40,905 nucleotides of DNA, taken from an uncultured Colwellia sp. (GTDB taxonomy: Bacteria > Pseudomonadota > Gammaproteobacteria > Enterobacterales > Alteromonadaceae). The stretch covers positions 1 through 40,905 of the forward strand of contig CAJXYE010000040.1 in the NCBI GenBank assembly GCA_913063325.1, written 5' to 3'. Numbering within the stretch: position 1 is the stretch's first letter; every line of letters starts with the position of its first letter. The position numbers and the translations under genes are program-made. The notes beneath the pieces are model-generated. The model worked only from the letters and a program-made list of their open reading frames with translations. It was not told the origin of the DNA and did not search any database. Shown here piece by piece: positions 1-7,861 of this stretch.

Positions 1-32
1 TAGCTGTTAATGACTAATCCGAGCGATACAAC

Positions 33-2468
33 ATGTTGGCTTTACGTTCTTTTTTCTATTTATTACTAAAATTCCCTCTTAAGTTACTGGTTCGTTGTAA
101 AATTATCACTGACAGCCAAAATATTACGGAACAGCCAAGTCAGCCAATTTTTTACATTGTCCGTCATCAATCTGCCTCTGATCTTTTAGCATTACAAAGT
201 GCATGTAAAAAACAGAATCTGCCAGATCCCCTCGGCAAAGTTATTATCAAAGGTGAAAGCTTTAACCGTACCTTGTGCTTGGCAAAATCGACACCACTTT
301 GTTCATGGCGAAAAAGTAGTAAAACAACAGCAACTGCTCAAGGTTTAGCTTTATTAAATCAGCATGTTATTGACGAAAATCTAGATGCTCAACTAATTCC
401 AGCCAATTTAATTTGGGGGAAAACCCCTACCAAGGAACGTAAAAACCTCAACATAGGTACCTTGCTTGCCGATCAAGAGTCCCCCAATTGGCTAAGAAAG
501 TTCTTCATAGTCCTCTTTTTAGGCCGTGATACCTTAGTACGCTTTAGTGAAGCATTTTCTTTGCGTAACATCTCTGACAATCACGGCAGTGATGAAGCCG
601 CCGCCCATAAATTTTTACGCGTAGCTCGCTTCCACTTTCATCGTCAAACTATTGCCGCTAAAGGCCCTAGATTAATGCACCGTAAGCAAATGTTCACCGC
701 ATTATTTGCCAACCCATCCGTCAAACGTATTATCAGCGATGAAGCAAAGAATAAAAAAGTTTCTGAAGCTGAGATGAAGAAAAATGCATTAGCCATAATG
801 AATGAAATTGCAGGAGACTACAGTGTTTCTTGGTTACGTTTTGGCGAGATCATTTTGCATTGGTTATGGAAACGCTTGTACAGTGCCATTAATGTCAGTA
901 ACGCCAAGGTATTACGTAAGTTAGCACAAGATGGTCATGAAATTATTTATGTACCTTGTCATCGTAGCCACATGGATTACTTATTGCTTTCTTATGTCAT
1001 TTTACAAGAAGGTTTAGTTATGCCGCGCATTGCTGCAGGTATTAACTTAAACTTCTGGCCAGCAGGTACCATCTTTAGAAAAGGTGGCGCATTCTTTATT
1101 CGCCGTAGCTTTGGTGGCAACCGTTTATACTCTACTATTTTTCGCGAGTATTTAGGCCTTTTATTTGAACGTGGTTATGGTGTTAAATATTACACTGAAG
1201 GTGGTCGTAGCCGTACTGGTAGAGTGTTATCACCAAAAACAGGCATGCTCGCGATGACGATTCAAAGTTTATTACGAGGTATTGATCGACCCCTGACCTT
1301 AGTGCCTGTTTATTTAGGTTATGAACATGTGATGGAAGTAGGGACTTACCATAAGGAATTAAGTGGTAGCGAGAAAAAAAGTGAATCCATGTTTGGCGTT
1401 TTGAAAGCCATCAAGAGCTTACGTAACTATGGAAACGGTTATGTCAATTTTGGTGAGCCAATGAACATAAATGAGTTTTTAAGCAAACAAGTGCCTGATT
1501 GGAAAGAGTCTATTGACCCTATTGATCCGCAAAAACCTTCATGGTTAACACCTACAGTGAATGTGCTTGCTGACCAAGTAATGGAGAATATCAATAAGAG
1601 TGCTGCCTTAAACGGCGTTGCTTTAATTGCCTTAATTCTGCATGCCAGTAAGAATAAAGCCTTATCAAAACTGGAATTAGAAACGCAGCTCGATTTTTTC
1701 CTAAATATTCAGCGCCAAGCACCATTTAGTGAACAGCTCACGATTCCAGAAGAAACGGGTGCCGAGCTACTCACCCATGTAATTTCTCTCAATAAAGTAA
1801 CAATTACTGAAGATAGTTTTGGTAGCTTAATTTCACTCTCTGAAACCGCTAATACCGAGATGCGCTATTACCGTAATAATATTTTGCATACCTACGTAGT
1901 ACCTGCCTTGGTTTGTCGTTTACTTGATAAGCACAGTAAGATTAATCAAGACGAGTTGGTCATAAAAGTACAACAATTAACGGCATTACTCAAAGAGGAC
2001 TTATATCTATATCAAGATACTAATCAGGTTGAACAGCAAGCCTTGCAGGCCCTTACTGTACTTAAAGAGATGGAGATTGCTAAGCAAAGTAAAGCAGGAT
2101 TTTGGTCGCTTACCGACGATATGAGCTTACTCAGTCAAGTTCACGCTATGGCTGAGTGTATCGATGAGAGTTTGCAACGCCTAGCAATTATCACTTCGCT
2201 CACCAGCCGTTTGGCGCCATTAAGCAAGCGTGACTTAGAGACTAAAGTTGTGGCGATTGCTAAGCGTTTATCTGTGCTAAACAATATCAACGCACCTGAA
2301 TTTATTGACAAGCGCGCTCAATCAACGTTAATCGCTGCAATCCGCGAACAAGGCTATATTGACATCAATGATGATGGCTTACTCGTTGCCAGTTCAAGCA
2401 TGCCTGATATCAAAGCGACGGTTATCAATTTAGTTGATATTGAAGTACTGCAAAGTATCGCACGTTAA
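33..2468 (+). CDS. plsB: Glycerol-3-phosphate 1-O-acyltransferase PlsB
   Basis: This enzyme acylates sn-glycerol-3-phosphate at position 1 with acyl-ACP or acyl-CoA, the first step of membrane phospholipid synthesis, at the inner membrane. The product has 811 residues, close to the 807 of E. coli PlsB. The acyltransferase motifs are in order: block I HRSHMDY at about residues 310-316 (catalytic His310 and Asp315), block II GGAFFIRRSFGGNRLY near 350, block III YTEGGRSRTGR near 390, and a block IV-type VPVYLGYEHVME near 427. The ATG at 33 gives the expected N-terminus (hydrophobic, Arg/Lys-rich) but has no strong ribosome site upstream. A rho-independent terminator follows the stop, so the gene ends its own transcript. 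Identification is secure; only the exact start is open. Confidence 0.97.
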   Translation: MLALRSFFYLLLKFPLKLLVRCKIITDSQNITEQPSQPIFYIVRHQSASDLLALQSACKKQNLPDPLGKVIIKGESFNRTLCLAKSTPLCSWRKSSKTTATAQGLALLNQHVIDENLDAQLIPANLIWGKTPTKERKNLNIGTLLADQESPNWLRKFFIVLFLGRDTLVRFSEAFSLRNISDNHGSDEAAAHKFLRVARFHFHRQTIAAKGPRLMHRKQMFTALFANPSVKRIISDEAKNKKVSEAEMKKNALAIMNEIAGDYSVSWLRFGEIILHWLWKRLYSAINVSNAKVLRKLAQDGHEIIYVPCHRSHMDYLLLSYVILQEGLVMPRIAAGINLNFWPAGTIFRKGGAFFIRRSFGGNRLYSTIFREYLGLLFERGYGVKYYTEGGRSRTGRVLSPKTGMLAMTIQSLLRGIDRPLTLVPVYLGYEHVMEVGTYHKELSGSEKKSESMFGVLKAIKSLRNYGNGYVNFGEPMNINEFLSKQVPDWKESIDPIDPQKPSWLTPTVNVLADQVMENINKSAALNGVALIALILHASKNKALSKLELETQLDFFLNIQRQAPFSEQLTIPEETGAELLTHVISLNKVTITEDSFGSLISLSETANTEMRYYRNNILHTYVVPALVCRLLDKHSKINQDELVIKVQQLTALLKEDLYLYQDTNQVEQQALQALTVLKEMEIAKQSKAGFWSLTDDMSLLSQVHAMAECIDESLQRLAIITSLTSRLAPLSKRDLETKVVAIAKRLSVLNNINAPEFIDKRAQSTLIAAIREQGYIDINDDGLLVASSSMPDIKATVINLVDIEVLQSIAR

Positions 2469-2490
2469 GAGATTTGTTATTTTAACCACT

Positions 2491-2531
2491 AAAAAAGCAC
2501 CATAGCGTATTGAACCTGTGGTGTTTTTTTT
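2491..2531 (+). terminator. Rho-independent terminator of plsB
   Basis: CACCA (2498-2502) pairs with TGGTG (2519-2523). The stem is extended by a G:T pair and by six A residues (2491-2496) pairing with the T run (2525-2530). It lies 23 bases after the plsB stop. It also covers the most upstream in-frame start (TTG 2510) of the next gene, which argues against that start. Confidence 0.8.
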
Positions 2532-2575
2532 GGTCTATAACATCATTCATTAACTTTATAAGAACTGAATATACT

Positions 2576-3352
2576 GTGTTAAAGGGACCTTACACTGCCA
2601 TTATTATATCTGTATTACTGCATTTAATACTTGTGCTTATATTGATCTACGGTGCGATACAACAACCCAAAATTATCAAACAAGATAAACCTAAGGTTAA
2701 ATCAATTAAAAGTTTTTTATATTCTGCGCCTAAAAAAATAGTGCGTAAGCCAGCAACGAAACCAACAACGACAAATGATACAAAAACACCACTAAAGACT
2801 CAGCAAACACACACTTCTACTAGCACAACTGTTAGTACTGAAATTCCTCCCCAAAATATAAACCTACCTCCTACTAAGCCAATCAGTAAACCAGCTTCGA
2901 AGCCAGTTTCTTCACAGGTGACTAATGCCGTTAAAAGTGAAACAGTGACTACTAAAAATAAAGTATCAGGGGCGAATAGGGGAAAGTTTTCGAGCTATGA
3001 TCGTTTATCGAGGTTAAGAGAAAAATTGGGTAATCAGCAACGAGAGCAAGCTTTTACTGAAATAACACAACCACGATCTAGTTCTGTAATGGACGCAGAG
3101 CCATTTCCTGTTCCAAAAACTATAGTACCACTCACAATAGAGCAACAACAGAAGCTCAATACGAGCAGCTCCCATGTCGGCTCTATCACCAAAAATGATA
3201 ACGGCACTTGCACCATTTACCGTGAACAAATATTAGGAAGCCCTGTACATGCGACAACCGCTTCTTTTGCCTGTGGTGAAAGTAAGTTTGATAAAAACTT
3301 TAGAGAACATATGGAGAAGGTACAAGCTAAATTTAAAGTGACCAATAAATAA
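2576..3352 (+). CDS. Membrane-anchored hypothetical protein with Lys/Pro/Thr-rich linker
   Basis: I do not recognise this gene. From the GTG at 2576 it encodes about 258 residues: a short N-terminus, one hydrophobic segment at about residues 8-27 (IIISVLLHLILVLILIYGAI), a long Lys/Pro/Thr/Ser-rich low-complexity stretch to about residue 130, and a small C-terminal part with two cysteines (GTCTIYRE and FACGESKFDK). The anchor plus proline-rich linker resembles the layout of TonB- or TolA-type periplasm-spanning proteins, but no TonB C-terminal motif is visible. An upstream TTG at 2510 would add 22 residues but lies inside the plsB terminator, so the GTG was chosen. It converges with dctM. Role unknown. 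Confidence 0.6.
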   Translation: MLKGPYTAIIISVLLHLILVLILIYGAIQQPKIIKQDKPKVKSIKSFLYSAPKKIVRKPATKPTTTNDTKTPLKTQQTHTSTSTTVSTEIPPQNINLPPTKPISKPASKPVSSQVTNAVKSETVTTKNKVSGANRGKFSSYDRLSRLREKLGNQQREQAFTEITQPRSSSVMDAEPFPVPKTIVPLTIEQQQKLNTSSSHVGSITKNDNGTCTIYREQILGSPVHATTASFACGESKFDKNFREHMEKVQAKFKVTNK

Positions 3353-3417
3353 TTATTCCACACCAACAAGTTGCTGGTATGAAACATTATTTTCGTACTG
3401 TAAAGTAGGTATGTTAG

Positions 3418-4698
3418 CTAAGTGATAATCAATTGTTCTGGAAAAAAGACCACTAATAATAACACAGCTATTTGCATCAAAATAAAGGGGATGACTCCCT
3501 TATATATCGTAGTAGTTTTCAGATATTTGGGTGCCACACCTTTAAGATAAAAAAGACTAAACCCAAAAGGTGGAGTTAAAAACGATGTTTGTAAGTTCAT
3601 CGAAATTAAAATGGCAAACCACACTAAATTAATATCTAACGCTATGGCAACGGGTAATAAAATTGGCACCACTAAAAACGCAATTTCAATAAAGTCAATA
3701 AAGAAGCCCAGTATCAATATAGCGAACATAGCTAAGGCAATAAACGTCCATTTACCGCCTGGTAGCTCCATAAAAAACTCTTCAATAATATATTCACTAC
3801 CTGAATAACTAAACACCATAGAGAAGGCGGTTGCGCCAATTAATACCGCAAAAACCATTGAGGTAACCTTTACGGTTTCTTTGGAGATTTCATGCATTTT
3901 GCTCACAGAAAAACTACGATAAAATATCGATAAAATAACGGCGCCAACAGCACCAATAGCAGCTGATTCTGTTGGTGTCGCAATACCCGCAAAAATTGAA
4001 CCCAGTACAGTTAAAATTAAGACTAAAGGCGGAACAATATCTTTAAGGGCTTGTATGAGCAATTCACGTTTGTTCTCAGTAACCACTAGCGGTGGTACAA
4101 ATTCAGGTTTAATTCTTCCTAAAACCAAGATATAAACGGCATAAATAACAACCAGTAGCATTCCTGGTACAACAGCTGCTCGGAATAAATCACCAACGGG
4201 CACCCCCATAACATCACCTAGAATAATTAAAATTATCGAAGGAGGGATAATTTGTCCTAAGGTACCAGAAGCACAAATAACGCCAGTTGCCGTAGGTTGG
4301 TGGTAATTATTTTTTAACATGACAGGTAAAGAAATAACTCCCATTGCGACAACACTGGCCCCTACAACACCAGTTGATGCCGCTAATAAAGCACCAACAA
4401 CAATGGTAGAAATCGCAACGCCTCCAGCAATACCACCAAAGAGTTTAGCGGCTGACTCTAATAACCGCTCCGCTAACCCGGTTTTCTGTAACACTATCCC
4501 CATAAAAATGAACATGGGAACGGCCATTAAAATAGTATTCTCCATAATGCTCATAATACGATAAGGCATAAAGGCAAATAAGTCTGGTCCTAAAACAAGT
4601 GAACCAACAATCAATGAAACACCGGCAAAGGTAAACGCAACAGAATAACCAAGAAATAAACAAACGAGCGCAATAGCGAATAGTACAATACCTGTCAT
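3418..4698 (-). CDS. dctM: TRAP transporter large permease subunit (DctM)
   Basis: This is the large integral membrane subunit of a tripartite ATP-independent periplasmic transporter, which couples uptake of a carboxylate to the sodium or proton gradient. The product has 426 residues, typical of DctM, and consists of about a dozen hydrophobic segments. Family-typical glycine-rich stretches are present, such as GALLAASTGVVGASVVAMG and CASGTLGQIIPPSIILIILG (the GxxxPPS-type signature). Its start overlaps the dctQ stop by one base (TAATG), so translation is coupled. Substrate is judged from the binding protein dctP rather than from this subunit. The family call is certain; the substrate is inferred. 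Confidence 0.93.
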   Translation of the reverse strand: MTGIVLFAIALVCLFLGYSVAFTFAGVSLIVGSLVLGPDLFAFMPYRIMSIMENTILMAVPMFIFMGIVLQKTGLAERLLESAAKLFGGIAGGVAISTIVVGALLAASTGVVGASVVAMGVISLPVMLKNNYHQPTATGVICASGTLGQIIPPSIILIILGDVMGVPVGDLFRAAVVPGMLLVVIYAVYILVLGRIKPEFVPPLVVTENKRELLIQALKDIVPPLVLILTVLGSIFAGIATPTESAAIGAVGAVILSIFYRSFSVSKMHEISKETVKVTSMVFAVLIGATAFSMVFSYSGSEYIIEEFFMELPGGKWTFIALAMFAILILGFFIDFIEIAFLVVPILLPVAIALDINLVWFAILISMNLQTSFLTPPFGFSLFYLKGVAPKYLKTTTIYKGVIPFILMQIAVLLLVVFFPEQLIIT

Positions 4699-5219
4699 TA
4701 TTGCTCTCCTGATTCAGACTGAGTTGGTGTAATAAGGACTTTTAGCTGTGAAACCAACACATGGAAAATAGCAAGAATCAAGAAAATAGAAGAAAGTGGA
4801 ATAACGCTGCGTACTATCCAGCGATGCGGCAAACCACCAGGATCACCACTACCCTCACCCATTTGGTAAGCTTCAAGTGTATAGTCCCAGCTGTAATAAA
4901 GTATAAGTATCGTGATAGGTAATGCTAATACCAACGAACCAAAGATATTGATTAAAGCCTGACTTTTGGCGGACATGGCCTCGTAAAAGATATCGACCCG
5001 CACATGACCATCTTCTTTTAGAGTGTAAGCAATGCCGAACATAAACATCGCTGCAAACAAGTGCCATTCTAACTCTTGCATACCAATGCTGACATCATTA
5101 AAAAAGTAGCGCATGATTACGTCATAAAAAACATTGATAATCATTAATAGCATAAGCACACTGCAAAAGTTGCCTAAAGCATCAATGATTTTTCCCAAAA
5201 CCTTTAACACTGTATCCAT
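4698..5219 (-). CDS. dctQ: TRAP transporter small permease subunit (DctQ)
   Basis: This is the small four-helix membrane subunit that pairs with DctM. The product has 173 residues with four hydrophobic segments. The family signature near residue 36 is visible: RYFFNDVSIGMQELEWHLF followed by a GIAYTLKEDGHVRVD-like stretch, a strong DctQ hallmark. Encoded upstream of dctM with a one-base overlap and downstream of dctP, from which it is separated by 130 bases carrying a hairpin. That arrangement fits the usual need for more binding protein than permease. Confidence 0.92.
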   Translation of the reverse strand: MDTVLKVLGKIIDALGNFCSVLMLLMIINVFYDVIMRYFFNDVSIGMQELEWHLFAAMFMFGIAYTLKEDGHVRVDIFYEAMSAKSQALINIFGSLVLALPITILILYYSWDYTLEAYQMGEGSGDPGGLPHRWIVRSVIPLSSIFLILAIFHVLVSQLKVLITPTQSESGEQ

Positions 5220-5283
5220 TTAATTTCTCAGTTAGTAATACCACTTTACCAATGCAAATTAGTAGCACACACATTGGAAACAA

Positions 5284-5314
5284 AAATCAGTAGATTTAAT
5301 TTACCTACTGATTT
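5284..5314 (-). terminator. Hairpin between dctP and dctQ (partial terminator)
   Basis: A perfect 10-bp stem, AAATCAGTAG (5284-5293) with CTACTGATTT (5305-5314), encloses an 11-base loop. On the minus strand the right arm runs into a T-rich tail (GATTTTTGTTTCC). It lies 36 bases past the dctP stop and 65 bases before dctQ, where a leaky terminator or mRNA-stabilising hairpin would lower permease expression relative to dctP. Confidence 0.65.
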
Positions 5315-5349
5315 CATTACTTTATTTACTTTTAAACTAACAAACAATA

Positions 5350-6438
5350 TTACTTGCCATCAAAATTATCCAGATAAGCTCTATCTGATAAGTTCGTCCA
5401 CGCTCGTACTTGATGTTTATAATCATTTAATGATTTAAGGATTTCTGCTGTCATAGGATCTTTAGCAGCAAATTCTTTTAATAATTCATCATTTGCTTGC
5501 ACAATAGCTTGCATTACCGGTTTCGGAAATGAGCGCATTTGTACATTTGGGTAATCTTTTTTCAGTGAAGCTAAGTTCACACCACTTGCATGCATGGATT
5601 GTGAGTACATGTCATAAGCAGCCGTTTTCATGGCGACCGTTAGAATTTTTTGCAAGTCTTTTGGTAGGCTATTATATGCTTTTTGATTAACCATAAATTG
5701 CAACTCAGTACCTGGCTCATGCCAACCGGTATAGTAGTACGGCGCTATTTTATGAAAGCCCATTCGTAAATCTAAAGAAGGCCCAACCCACTCTAATGCA
5801 TCAATAGTATTTCGCTCTAATGCAGTATAAAGCTCGCCTGATGGGATATTAGTTGGCTTAGCACCTAACTTTGCTAATACTTCGCCAGCAAAGCCTGGTA
5901 TACGCATTTTCAAACCCTTGAGGTCTTCAACGCTATTAATCTCTTTTTTGAACCAGCCACCCATTTGGTTACCAGTATTACCACCCGGAAACGACAAAAT
6001 GCCATATTGATCATAGACTTTTTTCATTAATTCCATGCCGCCACCGTAGTAGAACCAAGCATGTTGCTCAGAAGCAATCATGCCGAAAGGAACGGTAGTA
6101 AAAAACATGGTATTAAAGTTTTTGCCTTTCCAGTAATAAGAAGCTGAATGCCCCATCTGGTATTGACCACTTTTTACAAAATCAAAAATGCCTAATGCAG
6201 ATTTATGCTTATTCGAAGAATCAATGCGAATTGTCAAACGACCATTTGACATTTCTTTTACCATTTTAGCCATATTTTTAGTGGCATCACCAAAAATAGG
6301 AAAATTAGGCCCCCAAGTTTCAGCTAAACGCCAACGGTACTTTTTATCATCGTCAGCATGAGCTAAAGCTGAAAATCCTAGCGAAGATAATCCGAGCGAC
6401 ACCACGAGTGCAGCTTTTACGAAAATTGATTTTTTCAT
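5350..6438 (-). CDS. dctP: TRAP transporter substrate-binding protein (DctP; TakP-like 2-oxoacid binder)
   Basis: This is the periplasmic binding protein that delivers substrate to DctQM. The product has 362 residues. A Sec signal peptide covers about residues 1-28 (KK, hydrophobic core, ALAHA cleavage site). The mature protein shows RLAETWGPNFP at its start, then a GNTGNQMGGWF stretch, LKGLKMRIPG (the arginine that salt-bridges the substrate carboxylate in this family) and LERNTIDALEWVGP. The last motif and the overall pattern resemble TakP-type proteins that bind pyruvate and other 2-oxoacids, so a monocarboxylate 2-oxoacid is the likeliest ligand; this is inferred from motifs only. A good AAGGACAG ribosome site precedes the ATG. 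First gene of the operon. Confidence 0.92.
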   Translation of the reverse strand: MKKSIFVKAALVVSLGLSSLGFSALAHADDDKKYRWRLAETWGPNFPIFGDATKNMAKMVKEMSNGRLTIRIDSSNKHKSALGIFDFVKSGQYQMGHSASYYWKGKNFNTMFFTTVPFGMIASEQHAWFYYGGGMELMKKVYDQYGILSFPGGNTGNQMGGWFKKEINSVEDLKGLKMRIPGFAGEVLAKLGAKPTNIPSGELYTALERNTIDALEWVGPSLDLRMGFHKIAPYYYTGWHEPGTELQFMVNQKAYNSLPKDLQKILTVAMKTAAYDMYSQSMHASGVNLASLKKDYPNVQMRSFPKPVMQAIVQANDELLKEFAAKDPMTAEILKSLNDYKHQVRAWTNLSDRAYLDNFDGK

Positions 6439-6514
6439 CTGTCCTTCCCTTTAACTTATTGTCATTATTTATTTTTATATGAGAACTCACTTTTACATCA
6501 GATCTTAAGCTTGC

Positions 6515-6559
6515 ACTGTACTTTTAGTAAACAGTATAACTAACTATATAGTAGTTACA
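6515..6559. promoter_or_regulatory. Inverted repeats upstream of dctP (possible operator/promoter)
   Basis: The 219-base gap between divergent dctP and the FIST gene holds two dyads: ACTGT (6515-6519) with ACAGT (6531-6535), and AACTA-A-CTATATAG-TAGTT (about 6537-6555). On the minus strand a TATACT box lies at 6533-6538, about 100 bases before the dctP start. Position and symmetry suggest control of the TRAP operon, but no regulator is encoded beside it. Weak evidence. Confidence 0.3.
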
Positions 6560-6657
6560 TCATCCATTGTCTAGCCTAACGACTATTAGCGAATAAACAA
6601 GCACCTCAAGATAATTACACTAATTAACACTAGTTTTCTATAAATAACTTAGGCATT

Positions 6658-7848
6658 ATGCCAAAGGTAGTAAATAATAAAAATAAAAAAACCAAGAGAT
6701 ACAATAAGATGGCAACTGAGCTATTCACTTGGCATACAGTAAGCAATACCCTAAATGATTTTAAAAACGGTTTAAGTCTTGCCCAAGAAAGTGGTGCGGA
6801 AAGCTTATTGGTTCTTACTTGCAGTCAAAACAATTACCCAGAAGAAGAACTCAATGCGCTATTCACTGCGTGCCCACTAAAACTTTTTGGTGGCATTTAT
6901 CCAATGCTCACATTACAAGGCGACTTAATTAAACAGGGTGCTTTGATTATTGGTTTTAGAGAAACGTTTGATGTAACACTGTTCACCCAACTTAATCATG
7001 TTACAACCGAAAAGAGCCTAGAAGATTTCATTACCTCAACCCTACAAGAAAAACAGAACTTCCGTGGTCAAGACAACTTTTTAATCTTTTATGATGCGCT
7101 TATAAGCAATATTGAAGGTTTCATTGATTGTCTTTTCGAGTGTTTAGATCACAGTATTAATATCGCTGGAGGCGGCGCTGGCAATTTAGACTTTATCCAG
7201 CACCATTGCATTTTTACCAATTCAGGTATACATAGCGATGCTATTTTATTAGTAGCTCTTCCTAGGGTGCTAAATACCAGTGTAGCGCATGGTTGGAAGG
7301 CATTTGACGAGCCATTTTTGGTGTCTGAAGCGCAAGGTCAGACCGTTCAAAGTTTAAATTACCAACCTGCTTATGAGTTTTATTGCCAAACAATAGAAAA
7401 CGCCACTGAGTACACCTTTAACGATACTGATTTTTTCGATATCGCTAAACATTTTCCATTAGGTATTAAAGATATTAACAATAATATCATTGTCCGCGAT
7501 CCTATTTTAGCCAAAAACAATCACTTACAATGCTTTGGGAATATCCCAATAAATTCAATGGTATACTTACTTGAAGGCAAGATAGATACCCTAGTGGCTT
7601 CGACAGAAAAAGCGGCGGCGACTCTTTTTTCTAACCTCACTAAAACAGCAATTCCAACTACTATGGTATTCGATTGCATTAGTCGTGCTTTATTTATGGA
7701 AGATGAATTTGAAAAAGAAATCAATGTCATCGCAGAACAATGTCGTTTAGGTACATTATTTGGAGTACTTTCGCTTGGGGAGATTGCCAATAGTCAAAGT
7801 GGCGCTATTCGTCTTCTCAATAAATCAGTCGTAATTAGCTCTTGGTAG
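6658..7848 (+). CDS. FIST domain sensor protein
   Basis: FIST_N/FIST_C proteins are signal-input modules thought to bind small ligands such as amino acids; they occur alone or fused to signalling enzymes. The product has 396 residues with no signal peptide or membrane segment, so it is cytoplasmic. FIST_N spans about residues 35-230, with the characteristic glycine-rich SINIAGGGAGNLDF stretch near 170 and a DAILLVALP strand; FIST_C spans about 235-380. The first 17 residues are Lys/Asn-rich and unlike the family, so the ATG at 6709 (MATELFTWH) may be the true start; the ATG at 6658 has a slightly better AGG upstream. The GGDEF-EAL gene starts 13 bases after the stop, so the pair probably forms a sensor-effector unit. 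Confidence 0.88.
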   Translation: MPKVVNNKNKKTKRYNKMATELFTWHTVSNTLNDFKNGLSLAQESGAESLLVLTCSQNNYPEEELNALFTACPLKLFGGIYPMLTLQGDLIKQGALIIGFRETFDVTLFTQLNHVTTEKSLEDFITSTLQEKQNFRGQDNFLIFYDALISNIEGFIDCLFECLDHSINIAGGGAGNLDFIQHHCIFTNSGIHSDAILLVALPRVLNTSVAHGWKAFDEPFLVSEAQGQTVQSLNYQPAYEFYCQTIENATEYTFNDTDFFDIAKHFPLGIKDINNNIIVRDPILAKNNHLQCFGNIPINSMVYLLEGKIDTLVASTEKAAATLFSNLTKTAIPTTMVFDCISRALFMEDEFEKEINVIAEQCRLGTLFGVLSLGEIANSQSGAIRLLNKSVVISSW

Positions 7849-7861
7849 CAACTAGGTAGGT

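Noticed and set aside
2510..2575. N-terminal extension of the 258-residue membrane protein
   Set aside because: The TTG start lies inside the plsB terminator hairpin and lacks a ribosome site.
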